NCBI GenBank assembly: GCA_030649165.1
Contig: JAUSGG010000024.1
Span: forward strand, 1-64,000
Length of the DNA: 64,000 nt
Origin: Armatimonadota bacterium
GTDB taxonomy: Bacteria; Armatimonadota; UBA5829; JAUSEB01
Direction: 5' to 3'
The translations under genes and the position numbers were made by a program. This document shows positions 39,145 through 48,206 of the stretch, piece by piece. The notes beneath the pieces were generated by a model, which saw nothing but the letters and a program-made list of their open reading frames with translations, was not told where the DNA came from and did no database searches. The number at the start of each line of letters is the position of its first letter. Position 1 is the first letter of the stretch.

Positions 39145-41238
39145 ATGAAGCTTTCCGTGGAATGGTTGAAGGAATTCGTGGGCTTCGATTGCTCTATCGA
39201 TGAGCTGGCGAAGTCCCTGACGATGGCCGGCCTCGAAGTTGAGGACATCGTTACCTACTCCCCCGACGAATTGGCGCGTCTGGGCGGAGGTCGTGAAGGG
39301 CCGTCCGGCCCGGTATTCGACGTCAAAGTTACCCCCAATAGAGGCGATTGGCTGTCCGTCATAGGCGTCGCGCGTGAAGCCGCGGCGATTCTTGCGACAA
39401 AGTTGACGGTCAGTGAGGCGACCGCCGAGGGCGCGCCGCCGCCCACGTCATCGGCCATCGAGGTGACCATCGTGGCTCCCGACTTGTGCCGCCGGTACGC
39501 CGCCGGACTCGTCAGAAACGTCACGATCAAGGAATCTCCCGACTGGCTCAGGAACCGGTTGATCATGGCCGGTATGCGCCCGATCAATAATATCGTGGAC
39601 ATTACGAACTACGTAATGATCGAGTACGGCCAGCCTCTGCATGCGTTCGATTATCACCTGCTCAGAGGCGCGGAGATCATCGTGCGCCGCGCCGCGCCCG
39701 AAGAGGTAATGGCGACAATCGACGGTCAGCAGCGCGAGTTGTCCTCCGATATGCTGATGATAGCCGACCGGGACCGCGCCGTGGCCGTAGCGGGAGTGAT
39801 GGGCGGGGCCGATACCGAAGTCGCTGAGACAACCAGGGACGTGTTGATCGAGTCCGCCAATTTCGATCCCGTTTCCATAAGGCGCACGTCCAAGACGCTG
39901 GGCCTTACCACCGAATCTTCCTATCGGTTTGAGCGGGCCGTGGACCCGTCAATCACGGTGGCGGCCCTCAAGCGGGCGGCGGAGCTGATGCGGGACCTCG
40001 CGGACGGCGAGATCGCCGAAGGGGTAGTGGATGCCTACCCGGCCGAAATCCAGCCGCTGACAATCGAACTTCGTCCCGAACGTGCGAACAAATTGCTTGG
40101 TTGGAACATAGAACCGTGCGAAATGGCACAATTGTTGCAGCTACTTGGTATGTCTGTTCGCTTGAATAACCCCCTCCAAGTGACCGTGCCCACCTTCCGG
40201 TCGGACATTACCGAGGAGATCGATCTCATAGAAGAGATCGCCAGGCTTCACGGTTTTGACAAGATCGAGACCACGCTGCCGGAGTCGCCTTCTCAAGGGC
40301 GGGAGTGCGAAGTCAACCTTTTCGAGGATCGCCTGAGACAGCTTCTTCTCAGGTGCGGCGCTCAGGAAGTAATGACTCACAGCATAGTAGACTCTTCGCT
40401 CGTGGAGAGAACGGGACTCGCCGAACGGGTCGTGCACATTCGGAATCCTCTCCGCGAAGACTTGAGCCGGCTCCGGGTGATGCTCATCCCCGGCCTTTTG
40501 GAAACGCTGTCGAGAAACGCGGCCTTTGGGGCCAAAGACTTAGCCATTTTTGAGATCGGGCGCGTCTATCATTATGGACGAGATGGCCTGATTGCGCAGA
40601 ATAGATCTGTCGCCGGGGCCTTGATCGGTTCGCAGTGGGCCGGCGCGTGGAACCTGGACAGGTCCGCGCTGGAGGCGGACTTCTATCTGTGCAAGGGTGT
40701 CGTAGACGCTTTGCTGGATTCTCTGGAGATTCGGGAGCGTGAATACACCGCTGCCCAATCGCCGCTTCTGCATCCGACCAGATCGGCCGTCGTGCGGAGC
40801 GGAGGAGCGGAGATCGGCATACTCGGCGAAGTCGAAGCGTCCGTGCGGGAGTCGTTCGACCTTCGTGGACGACCGTACGTCTTCGAGCTCGATTTCGAGA
40901 CTTTAAGGTTTCAAGCGGGGCGTCGGAGAGTATACCGTCCGGTAGCTCGGTATCCGGCGATATACCGCGATCTGTCCGTCGTCGTCGATGAGGACAGGCC
41001 GTACGCCGAGGTCAGGAATGCTATCTCGGAAGCCGGCGGCGAATGGATAGAGCGCGTAGAGCTTCGTGAGGTTTATACGGGACGGCCGTTGAGTCCCGGA
41101 CAGAAAAGCCTGCTGTTGTCGCTGGCTTTCCGGTCGGTCGAGCGCACGCTGACGGACCAGATCGTGAACGATCAGATGGCCCGGATAAAAGATCGACTGA
41201 CGGCGGAATTGTCGGCGGCTATTAGAGGCGCAGAATAG
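39145..41238 (+). CDS. pheT: phenylalanyl-tRNA synthetase beta subunit lacking the tRNA-binding insert
   Basis: The 697-residue PheT has the B1 start MKLSVEWLKEFVGF, goes straight from LEVEDIV to VFDVKVTPNRGDWLSVIGVA, and so lacks the EMAP-like tRNA-binding domain (about 100 residues) present in most bacterial PheT. The B3/B4, B5 and catalytic-like domains and the carboxyl FDX-ACB domain (about 600-697; RYPAIYRDLSVVVDED) are present. ATG 39145 is the conserved start; GTG 39121 would add eight residues. Confidence 0.95.
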   Translation: MKLSVEWLKEFVGFDCSIDELAKSLTMAGLEVEDIVTYSPDELARLGGGREGPSGPVFDVKVTPNRGDWLSVIGVAREAAAILATKLTVSEATAEGAPPPTSSAIEVTIVAPDLCRRYAAGLVRNVTIKESPDWLRNRLIMAGMRPINNIVDITNYVMIEYGQPLHAFDYHLLRGAEIIVRRAAPEEVMATIDGQQRELSSDMLMIADRDRAVAVAGVMGGADTEVAETTRDVLIESANFDPVSIRRTSKTLGLTTESSYRFERAVDPSITVAALKRAAELMRDLADGEIAEGVVDAYPAEIQPLTIELRPERANKLLGWNIEPCEMAQLLQLLGMSVRLNNPLQVTVPTFRSDITEEIDLIEEIARLHGFDKIETTLPESPSQGRECEVNLFEDRLRQLLLRCGAQEVMTHSIVDSSLVERTGLAERVVHIRNPLREDLSRLRVMLIPGLLETLSRNAAFGAKDLAIFEIGRVYHYGRDGLIAQNRSVAGALIGSQWAGAWNLDRSALEADFYLCKGVVDALLDSLEIREREYTAAQSPLLHPTRSAVVRSGGAEIGILGEVEASVRESFDLRGRPYVFELDFETLRFQAGRRRVYRPVARYPAIYRDLSVVVDEDRPYAEVRNAISEAGGEWIERVELREVYTGRPLSPGQKSLLLSLAFRSVERTLTDQIVNDQMARIKDRLTAELSAAIRGAE

Positions 41239-41255
41239 GAAAGGAGAGGGTGTAG

Positions 41256-41903
41256 TTGACGGACGAAAAGCGCGCTGATCTGCGGGAGATCGAATCCGCA
41301 ATATGTCAGCTCCGAGACATCGCCTCCGCGAAGGTCATTGGCGGACCGACCGGAGCGATCGAGGAGATACACGTGTTGACGGAATCGTCTCGCCCGCCCA
41401 AACAGATTGTGAGGGACATCGAATCCGCGCTCATGGCAAAACTGGGCGTTCAGATCGACCACAAGAAAATAAGCATAGCGCAGGTTCAGGGCAATCAGAA
41501 ACCGGAACGTCGCCGGCTCAGGTTTTCGGATGTCGCAATATCGGTGAATGGAAACCGCGCGGATGCCACCGTTCATCTGTCTAACGATGGGACGGTTTAT
41601 ACCGGAACCTCCGATGGCCACAGCTCGGCGCACAGCCAACTGCGTCTGATTGCTACCGCGACGCTGCGGGCCGTTGAGAATTCCGGCGCCGCGGACGGAA
41701 CTATGGTAGTCGAGGACCTCAGCGCCGGCACCGTGCTGGCCGGTAAGACGATTGTCGTGGTCGTGACCAATATGATCACCGATCGTGGCGAGGATCTCTT
41801 GTCGGGATCCTGCGTAGTCAAGCAAGACCTTTGGAAGGCGGTGGTGAACGCGACGCTGGACGCAGTCAACCGGCGTTTGTCGGTCGCGTCAATAGAAGAT
41901 TAG
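41256..41903 (+). CDS. conserved two-domain protein of unknown function
   Basis: A 215-residue cytosolic protein starting at TTG behind AAGGAGAGGG. The first half has EIHVLTESSRPPKQIVRDIESALMAKLGV (about 37-65, cited in part) with the look of a small alpha/beta domain. The second half is a beta-rich domain with a repeated pattern around SNDGTVYTG, LIATATLRA and KTIVVVVTNM. It follows pheT by 17 bases and is likely cotranscribed. I do not recognise the family. Confidence 0.65.
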   Translation: MTDEKRADLREIESAICQLRDIASAKVIGGPTGAIEEIHVLTESSRPPKQIVRDIESALMAKLGVQIDHKKISIAQVQGNQKPERRRLRFSDVAISVNGNRADATVHLSNDGTVYTGTSDGHSSAHSQLRLIATATLRAVENSGAADGTMVVEDLSAGTVLAGKTIVVVVTNMITDRGEDLLSGSCVVKQDLWKAVVNATLDAVNRRLSVASIED

Positions 41904-42318
41904 TCATCAGATATGGATCGGCGGCTTGGCGAGACGAGCGATGTAACACCCCGAGCGGAGCGATAGACAGCCTGTCGAGCGGCACAGGTATGTTACTCGC
42001 GAAAGGGGTTGAAAGACGTGAAGACGTTAGTCAAGGCAATGTTGGCAATAGCCACGCTAGGACTCACCTGCGGCGCTATCTGGCACATCTGGCCTCCGGC
42101 CTAGTACGTGAAACGTGCAAGCTGAAAACGCAGGTGTTCAGCTAGTTGAGATAGATCAACCCGAGCCGTCGGTCCATAATATATACATCGCCCACATTTT
42201 CACCGGGGCGGCATGCTCCCGCGGATATGGCATAATTACTTAGTAGTTGCGTCCCGCGGTTTCCGGCTTGTCTGTCAGGTAGTAGCAGGCGCGGTTGAAC
42301 ACCTGAGGAGAATAGACC
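41904..42318. other. 415-bp region with structured leader, tiny open frame and HD-GYP upstream sequence
   Basis: GCGATGTAACA (41938-41948, one bulged T) can pair with TGTTACTCGC (41991-42000), enclosing GC-rich bases with a CCTGT/ACAGG hairpin (41971-41975 with 41984-41988). GGGG and a short frame (42018-42104) follow directly. I cannot match it to a known riboswitch class. 42105-42318 shows no clear promoter; CATAAT at about 42230 is the best -10. Confidence 0.45.
42018..42104 (+). CDS. possible 28-residue membrane peptide
   Basis: GTG start with AGGGGT nine bases upstream, product VKTLVKAMLAIATLGLTCGA followed by IWHIWPPA. It is a single hydrophobic helix with a basic start. It comes right after the structured leader. 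Codons look ordinary, but a frame this short may be chance. Confidence 0.35.
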   Translation: MKTLVKAMLAIATLGLTCGAIWHIWPPA

Positions 42319-43884
42319 GTGCAACAGCAGTACAGGGCTTACAGAATATTCAGAATCGTGATCATCGGGCTTTGTGTGACGATGGCTATCCCGACGGTCA
42401 TGATCTGCCAGAGTACACATGTCCCCTGGTCTCAACTACTTTTTCTGATCGCGATCGCCACGCTGTGCGAATTGGCCCCGGTAGCCCTTGGCGCTAACTA
42501 CGCGGAAGTTACGCTCACCCTGCCCCTCGTGATCATGGTGATGCTCGTCTACGGGACGCTGCCGGTCATCATACTCGGCCCCTCGGCGTTTATCCTCGCG
42601 AGCGCGCTTGGCTGGTCCAGCGCGCTTCTGTCACATAGGTTTACGGTGCCTTCCACACAGCGCACCGGCTTGAGCAGCCGACTGCGAGCGCTGATCTTCA
42701 ACGTGATTCTGGCGTGGGTCGGACGTCCGTGGGTTGGGAGGCATTCGGGCTCTTTTGGCTGGGTGATCTTGAGTGTCCTGTACAACGCATCCCATTTGTG
42801 TCTGAACATCGTCTTTGCATCTCTCGTATATACGCTGGCCGGCGGCGCGCTATTGGGATCGCCCGCAATCTCTGAACTCAGGACATTGGGATGGGTCCAG
42901 ACCATAGCGGCCGCGGTGGCCGCCATGACCGTCTTCTTTGCGAGCGACGCGGGGATATACGGCGTCGCCACCGCGTTGTACGAGAGCCTTCCCGCCTACA
43001 CCAGGACCTTGGGCGGGTTCGTCCTCAGATGCCAAATGTTGTTCCGCCAGACTATCGCTTCGGTGTACAAGAGCGACGTAGTGCTTACGGTCCTGGGAGC
43101 GGTCCTGACATTCTTGTACCTCAGGATCGGTACGACGGCGGTTATCGTCTTGTTTGGTTCGCTTTACATGATCCGCGACGCGATCCGGCAAACTTTCCAA
43201 CAGATTCAGACTTATCGAGATACGGTCACCACGCTCGGAACGTATATGCAGCGTTACCACCCGTACACCAGAGGCCATCTGAAGCGGGTTGCCGACCTGA
43301 GCGAGCGCCTGGCCAAGGAGCTGAGACTCCCTTTGGAGTCGGTCATGATGATGCCGGACGCGGGAATGCTCCACGACATCGGCAAGGTCGGCGTCAGCGA
43401 AGACATACTCGACAAAGTGGGAAAGCTGACGGACGACGAATGGACGGTGATCAAGCAGCACCCTGTGAAGGGCGCTGAGATAGTCAGTCATCTGCCGTTT
43501 CTGGACAAGATCGTCGACTGGGTCAAGTACCACCACAAGTGGGCGGACGGAACGGGGTACCCCGACGACGGCAAGAAGGACGGCCAGATACCGATCGAAG
43601 CCACCATCATTGCAGTCGCCGACGCCTTCGACGCGATGACGGACGACCGCGACCTCTCCGTCGATTGGCAGTGCGATACCTGCGGGCACAGGCCGGACGA
43701 TGGGGGCCGGCCGGAATTTTGCCCCCAGTGTGGTGTGGAGAAGAAAAGAGTGTACCGGGAGCCGCTGAGTTTGAACGACGCCATAGACCAGCTCAGACGG
43801 GGAGCCGGCTCGCAGTTTTCGCCCAGGGTAGTCAAAGCCTTTCTGCGGATGCTGGAAAGAGATGGGGTGCACATAGATGGATAA
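42319..43884 (+). CDS. membrane HD-GYP protein with zinc-knuckle insert
   Basis: A 521-residue protein. Eight or so membrane segments (about 8-290) precede a carboxyl HD-GYP phosphodiesterase domain (about 305-515), the type that cleaves cyclic di-GMP. The metal motif is intact: GMLHDIGK with His352-Asp353, HP, HH and DGTGYP (about 410-415). After ADAFDAMTDDRD the usual DRPYR motif is split by a four-cysteine knuckle, Cys452-x2-Cys455 and Cys468-x2-Cys471, and sequence resumes at YREPLSLNDAI. It starts at GTG, and its end overlaps the next HD-GYP gene by 8 bases. Confidence 0.85.
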   Translation: MQQQYRAYRIFRIVIIGLCVTMAIPTVMICQSTHVPWSQLLFLIAIATLCELAPVALGANYAEVTLTLPLVIMVMLVYGTLPVIILGPSAFILASALGWSSALLSHRFTVPSTQRTGLSSRLRALIFNVILAWVGRPWVGRHSGSFGWVILSVLYNASHLCLNIVFASLVYTLAGGALLGSPAISELRTLGWVQTIAAAVAAMTVFFASDAGIYGVATALYESLPAYTRTLGGFVLRCQMLFRQTIASVYKSDVVLTVLGAVLTFLYLRIGTTAVIVLFGSLYMIRDAIRQTFQQIQTYRDTVTTLGTYMQRYHPYTRGHLKRVADLSERLAKELRLPLESVMMMPDAGMLHDIGKVGVSEDILDKVGKLTDDEWTVIKQHPVKGAEIVSHLPFLDKIVDWVKYHHKWADGTGYPDDGKKDGQIPIEATIIAVADAFDAMTDDRDLSVDWQCDTCGHRPDDGGRPEFCPQCGVEKKRVYREPLSLNDAIDQLRRGAGSQFSPRVVKAFLRMLERDGVHIDG

Positions 43885-44563
43885 TCACATCGTCGTAGAC
43901 CTCCCGGCGATCGTTGCGATTATCGCCGCGGCGATGATAACGATCGGAAGCGCTTACTGGTCAAGAATGGCTCTGCCGAGACAGATCGACCAGGCGTATC
44001 GCGCGTCGCTCCACGCCTTGGCCGCCGCGGTCGAAACCAAGGACTCGGGCACAGTGGGGCACGCTCGCAGAGTCGCCGACTATTCAGTTGCGATAGGACG
44101 GGAACTCGGGCTGTCGCCGGCCGAGCTGCAGCGTATCGAACACGCGGCGCTTCTTCGCGACATTGGAAAGGTGAACATTCCCCACTCGCTGCTCAATAAG
44201 AGCGAGGCCCTTACCGAGGAAGAATTCGATATCATCAAGAGTCACTCTAAGATAGGCGCGGACATCGCTTCTCAAACGCCGTTTCTTGCCCGATGCGCCG
44301 ACATAATCACTCATCATCACGAGCGCTGGGACGGCAGCGGCTACCCGGCCGCCCTGCAGGGCGAGGACATTCCTCTGTCGGCCCGCATTGTCGCGGTCGC
44401 TAACGACTACGACGCGATGACTTCGGACAGGCCGTACCACAAGGCTTTACGCGGACCTGCCGCCGCGCGTATAATCAGGGAAGGCGCGGCTGAGGCTTAC
44501 GATCCCGCCGTCGTCGATATGTTTCTCAGGATACTGGAGAAAGAGGGGACCATTCTCACGTAA
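43877..44563 (+). CDS. HD-GYP protein with Arg in place of the metal-binding His
   Basis: A 228-residue protein with one amino-terminal membrane helix (about 8-27) and an HD-GYP domain (about 38-225). HAALLRDIGKV has Arg94 where the HD motif's His is expected (CGC for CAC), while HHH, DGSGYP and NDYDAMTSDRPYHKAL are kept. It may bind cyclic di-GMP without cutting it, or use another ligand. Coupled to the intact HD-GYP protein upstream, so the pair could be enzyme and sensor. Confidence 0.85.
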   Translation: MDNHIVVDLPAIVAIIAAAMITIGSAYWSRMALPRQIDQAYRASLHALAAAVETKDSGTVGHARRVADYSVAIGRELGLSPAELQRIEHAALLRDIGKVNIPHSLLNKSEALTEEEFDIIKSHSKIGADIASQTPFLARCADIITHHHERWDGSGYPAALQGEDIPLSARIVAVANDYDAMTSDRPYHKALRGPAAARIIREGAAEAYDPAVVDMFLRILEKEGTILT

Positions 44564-45144
44564 TGATAGAGGCTATACTGCTGTCTCTCATCGTCGCGTA
44601 CGTCAGGAAGGGCAATATCAGGCGTTTGGGCGAGCTGGACCTCCGCCACACCTGGCTGATCTTCGCTGCCGCTGTCTTCATTGGCCTCCTTTTCATCTTC
44701 ACAAAGTACGTTCCAGGGATGGCGTTCCTGGGCAGGCTGACGTCGGTCTCGCACCTCGCCGCATATCTCGTAGCCCTTATAGTCATTGTGCTCAACCGCC
44801 GTTTGCCCGGAATGGCTCTCGTCGGGCTCGGAGCGGCGCTCAATTTTGCGGTTATTTCCGTCAACGGGGGCAAGATGCCGGTTTCGTACGAGGCGGCCAA
44901 GTACGCCAATATGGAGAAGGCCCTGCGTAACGACCTCGTCCGTCATTGCAGGATCGACGAGAACACCCGACTGGCTGTTCTCGCCGACGTCATCCCGCTG
45001 AAATGGCCGTCGTTTCACCCCGGGGTCATGAGCGTCGGCGATATCATTCTAGATGTCGGATTGTTCGTCCTTGTTCAGTACGGCGTCTGCCCGCGAAAGC
45101 GAAGCGTCAAGGAGCTTGTCGGGGGAGCAGATCCCGCCGGCTGA
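44563..45144 (+). CDS. DUF5317 membrane protein
   Basis: A 193-residue protein with four to five membrane helices and the DUF5317 hallmark NGGKMPVS (about 105-112), then DVIPLKWPSFHPGVMSVGDIILDVG. The function is unknown. The start overlaps the stop of the HD-GYP gene by one base (TAATG). A three-gene operon with two HD-GYP proteins suggests a role in a membrane process under cyclic dinucleotide control. Confidence 0.8.
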   Translation: MIEAILLSLIVAYVRKGNIRRLGELDLRHTWLIFAAAVFIGLLFIFTKYVPGMAFLGRLTSVSHLAAYLVALIVIVLNRRLPGMALVGLGAALNFAVISVNGGKMPVSYEAAKYANMEKALRNDLVRHCRIDENTRLAVLADVIPLKWPSFHPGVMSVGDIILDVGLFVLVQYGVCPRKRSVKELVGGADPAG

Positions 45145-45149
45145 CATTC

Positions 45150-45300
45150 TCCCTCTCCCTGGAAGGGAGAGGGAACGTGCTATTGTGAGCCGCCGTATTC
45201 CCCCTCTCCCTGGAAGGGAGAGGGCAGGGGTGAGGGTTGAAGTGATCTAACCTCCAACCTCTAACTTCTAACCTCTAAACCGGGGTGAGGGTTGAACCTA
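45150..45300. repeat. CCCTCTCCC repeats between the DUF5317 and GT39 genes
   Basis: Units at 45150-45172 and 45199-45240, a CTAACCTCTAACTTCTAACC simple repeat at 45249-45278, and a GGGGTGAGGGTTGAA tail (45282-45297). Confidence 0.8.
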
Positions 45301-45320
45301 CCGCTATGACCCGCTGACCT

Positions 45321-46973
45321 ATGCCAAAGAAACCTTCCCAACCTGATCGGGGCGACATCTACAGCTCGATCCTCCTCTTAATCCTCATCATCGGGCTCGC
45401 TCTAAGAATATGGGGGATCTTCTGGACCCTCCCCACGTCCGGTGGCTATTCCTATCACCCCGACGAGATTTTCCAGATCGCGTCCGCGGAGAAGATCGAC
45501 CTGGGCGCGCTTAATCTGAACCCTCAGTTTTACAACTACGGCGCGATGTATATGTACCTGGTCAGCGCTCTCATGTCGCTCGGGGCGAGCGTTGGACTGA
45601 CAAGTCGCCTTGTCCTGGTGGACTGGTATCTGATCGCCCGATTGCTGACAGCGCTCCTGGGCGCCGTGACACCATACCTGGTCTTTCTGACCGCATCGCG
45701 CCTGTTCGATCGCAAGGTCGGTCTTGCCGCCGCGCTTCTGGCCGCGATTACGCCCGTCGCGGTCGTTCACTCGCATTTCGCGACGGTCGACGCGCCGGCG
45801 ACTTTCTGGGTGGCGGCCTGCCTCGCAACGTCGGCTCGGCTTGCGCGCGGGGCGTCGATCCGGTCCATCATATTCGCCGGCCTGTTCGCGGGATTCGCGG
45901 GAGCGACGAAGTACACGACGGCGATAGTCCTCATCGCCCCGCTCGTCGCATTGCTCGCGGAGCGCGAAGCGCCGTTCTCGAAGAAGCTGCCGCCCGTTGG
46001 GCTGGCGATTGCCGCGGCCCTCGCCGGCTTCGTAATCGGCAACCCCGGCTGCGTCCTCTGGGCCGACCAGTTCGGGAAGGGCTTTCTCTATGAGTTCTCC
46101 CACGCACGGCAGGGACACGGACTCGTCTTCGTGAACACCGGGCCCGGCTGGCTGTTCCACATTCGAAGCTCACTTCTGTACGGGTTGGGACTCCCGTATC
46201 TGCTGCTTTCTCTCGCCGGGCTGTGCGTGATCGCCCGGCAGCGGCGAAGGGAGAGTTGGTTCCTTCTGGCCTTCGCGCTCGTATACTTTGCCACGATCAG
46301 CCTGTCACCGGTCCGATTCGCCCGCTACGTGATCCCGCTTACACCAGTCCTGGCGATTACGGCGGCCGCCGCAATCGTGAACGGCTTCGACTCCATCGCC
46401 CGTCTCAGATGGGGAAGGCTCCGCGCCAGGCAGACCCTGCTGGTCTCCTGGCTCGTCGTCTGTGTAGGCGCGCTGTACTACACGCTCAGCTACTCGATGG
46501 CTCTTGACCGGCTGTTTGATGACAAGGACCCGCGGTTCGAGTCCGTTGCCTGGATCAAGGCCCACGTTCCAAAAGGCTCTGCGATTGCGCTGCCGACGAG
46601 GCCGTGGTTTTACAGCCCGGCGTTCAGCGAATGGTTCACGCATCCGCTGCCGGAGGAGCGTTTCCTCGGTTTGTCGAGGGTCAAGGATTACCGGCTGCTC
46701 GCAAATCCGGATTTGGAATGGGACTCCGACCTGCTTCGCTCGGCGCGCCCGGACTATGTCGTCGTGTCGGATTACGAGGACCTGGACGCCGTGCGCGCCA
46801 AGGACCCCGCCGCGCTGGAGTATCTGCGCATACTGCGCGCCCGCTACGCCGTCGCCGCGGTGATAGCGGATAGGCTGCGCGGAGGAGGTCTCGATTTCGG
46901 AACGCCCGAGCATTTGCCGCACGATCTCAAGTACGCGTCTCCGCGGCTGACGATATATAAGAGGCGGACCTGA
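45321..46973 (+). CDS. family-39 (PMT/ArnT-like) membrane glycosyltransferase
   Basis: A 550-residue polytopic protein with about ten membrane helices. The first loop carries YHPDE (about 49-53), the acidic motif of GT-C enzymes, and RLLTALLGAVTPYLVF is typical of family GT39. These enzymes move a sugar from a polyprenyl phosphate carrier to lipid A or protein on the outer face of the inner membrane. xerD starts at its last base (TGATGG). Confidence 0.85.
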   Translation: MPKKPSQPDRGDIYSSILLLILIIGLALRIWGIFWTLPTSGGYSYHPDEIFQIASAEKIDLGALNLNPQFYNYGAMYMYLVSALMSLGASVGLTSRLVLVDWYLIARLLTALLGAVTPYLVFLTASRLFDRKVGLAAALLAAITPVAVVHSHFATVDAPATFWVAACLATSARLARGASIRSIIFAGLFAGFAGATKYTTAIVLIAPLVALLAEREAPFSKKLPPVGLAIAAALAGFVIGNPGCVLWADQFGKGFLYEFSHARQGHGLVFVNTGPGWLFHIRSSLLYGLGLPYLLLSLAGLCVIARQRRRESWFLLAFALVYFATISLSPVRFARYVIPLTPVLAITAAAAIVNGFDSIARLRWGRLRARQTLLVSWLVVCVGALYYTLSYSMALDRLFDDKDPRFESVAWIKAHVPKGSAIALPTRPWFYSPAFSEWFTHPLPEERFLGLSRVKDYRLLANPDLEWDSDLLRSARPDYVVVSDYEDLDAVRAKDPAALEYLRILRARYAVAAVIADRLRGGGLDFGTPEHLPHDLKYASPRLTIYKRRT

Positions 46974-47860
46974 TGGACCGAATGGCCCAGCGGTTCCTCG
47001 ATTATCTACTGGTGGAGCGGGGGCTGTCGCGGAACACGATAGCCTCCTACGGACTGGATATCGCCCAGTTCATCGCGTACGCCGCCGGGCGCGACGTGGG
47101 ATCGCCCCAGGCTCTGACCGAGGAGCTGATCCTGGGCTACACCGCATGGCTGCTCGAGAAGAACTACGCCGCCACCAGCGCCGCCCGCAAGTCCTCCGCC
47201 GTCAAAGGTCTCTGCAGGTTCCTCTATACCGAGAAAGCCATCGAGAAAGACATAGCCGCTGTCATCGAACACCCTCAGACGCCGAAAAGGCTGCCGGACA
47301 CGCTTACGAGGGATGAAGTCATCTCGCTGCTGAGCCGGCCGGACGTCTCGACGGACGGCGGTCTGAGGGATCGCGCCATACTCGAAACGCTATATGCCAC
47401 GGGCCTGCGGGTTTCCGAGCTCATCGGGCTGACCGTGGGCTCGGTCGATCTCGAAATCGGCTTCGTCCGATGCATAGGGAAAGGCTCGAAAGAACGCATA
47501 ACGCCCATCGGTGAGATAGCCTCGGACTACGTCCGGCAATACGTGTCCCGATGCCGCCCCGCTTTGGTGGGAAGCGCGCGCGTGGACGGGCTGTTCCTGT
47601 CGCGCCGGGGGAAGCCCCTGTCCCGCGTTTCCATCTGGAAGCTGATCCGCAAGTACGCTCTCCAGGCGGGCATCACCAAGCCGCTCACGCCCCACACGCT
47701 GCGCCACTCGTTTGCGACACACCTGCTGGAAGGCGGCGCGGACATAAAGTCGATCCAGGAGATGCTCGGCCACGTCAGCATCGCCACAACGGAGATTTAC
47801 ACTCACGTCAGCAGGGAGCAATTGAAGCGCGTGTACAGGGAGTCGCATCCACGGGCGTAG
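46973..47860 (+). CDS. xerD: tyrosine recombinase XerD/XerC
   Basis: A 295-residue recombinase with the SAM-like core-binding domain (about 1-90) and catalytic domain (about 105-290). All active residues are seen: Arg146 (TGLRVSEL), Lys173 (GKGSKER), His241 and Arg244 (HTLRHSFATHLL), His267 (LGHVSI) and Tyr276 (YTHVS). No integrase-type amino-terminal arm is present and it is in a housekeeping setting, so chromosome-dimer resolution at dif is likely. Only one gene is in the window, so XerC or XerD is open. Confidence 0.9.
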   Translation: MDRMAQRFLDYLLVERGLSRNTIASYGLDIAQFIAYAAGRDVGSPQALTEELILGYTAWLLEKNYAATSAARKSSAVKGLCRFLYTEKAIEKDIAAVIEHPQTPKRLPDTLTRDEVISLLSRPDVSTDGGLRDRAILETLYATGLRVSELIGLTVGSVDLEIGFVRCIGKGSKERITPIGEIASDYVRQYVSRCRPALVGSARVDGLFLSRRGKPLSRVSIWKLIRKYALQAGITKPLTPHTLRHSFATHLLEGGADIKSIQEMLGHVSIATTEIYTHVSREQLKRVYRESHPRA

Positions 47861-48206
47861 CGGCTAGCTGTTAGTTGTTGGTTGTCAGTTGTCGGTTCAC
47901 TGGTCACTGATGCCATTTCCGCCCGGTATTGCGCTGTTTCGGGGCGGTTTCGTATCAGGACTAAGCTATTCCGCGCACGTTTCAGCGCGTTTCCGCACGT
48001 TTTACTGTCGTTTTACCTGCGTTTTCAAATACCCCGGTTCGGGTCGCTGCTGAGTCACGATCGACACACTAACGGCAACGATCCAAATCGGGCGGAGGAC
48101 GCGGATGGGAGGGCTTTTGGCTATCGGCGGCGGGCTCGTCCACGCTCCCAACGCCGGCCGGCAGAGGCAGGAGTTCCGCCATCAACTGTCTAAGGTATCT
48201 GCAACC
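47861..48206. other. 346-bp gap with helically phased CGTTT tracts
   Basis: CGTTT or CGTTTT begins at 47978, 47988, 47998, 48009 and 48020, a spacing of 10, 10, 11 and 11 bases. GTTGGTTGTCAGTTGTCGGTT simple repeats lie at about 47873-47898. No gene, and no dif-like site that I can support. An in-frame ATG at 48105 could extend the methyltransferase, but the extension is unlike the family. Confidence 0.6.

Noticed and set aside
44563-45144. DUF5317 protein as an HD-GYP-linked enzyme
   Set aside because: No catalytic motif is visible; only its operon position links it to cyclic dinucleotides.
48105-48206. Longer start for the methyltransferase
   Set aside because: The 34 extra residues are not like the family, and MRNTLFYGDN at 48207 is the usual amino end.
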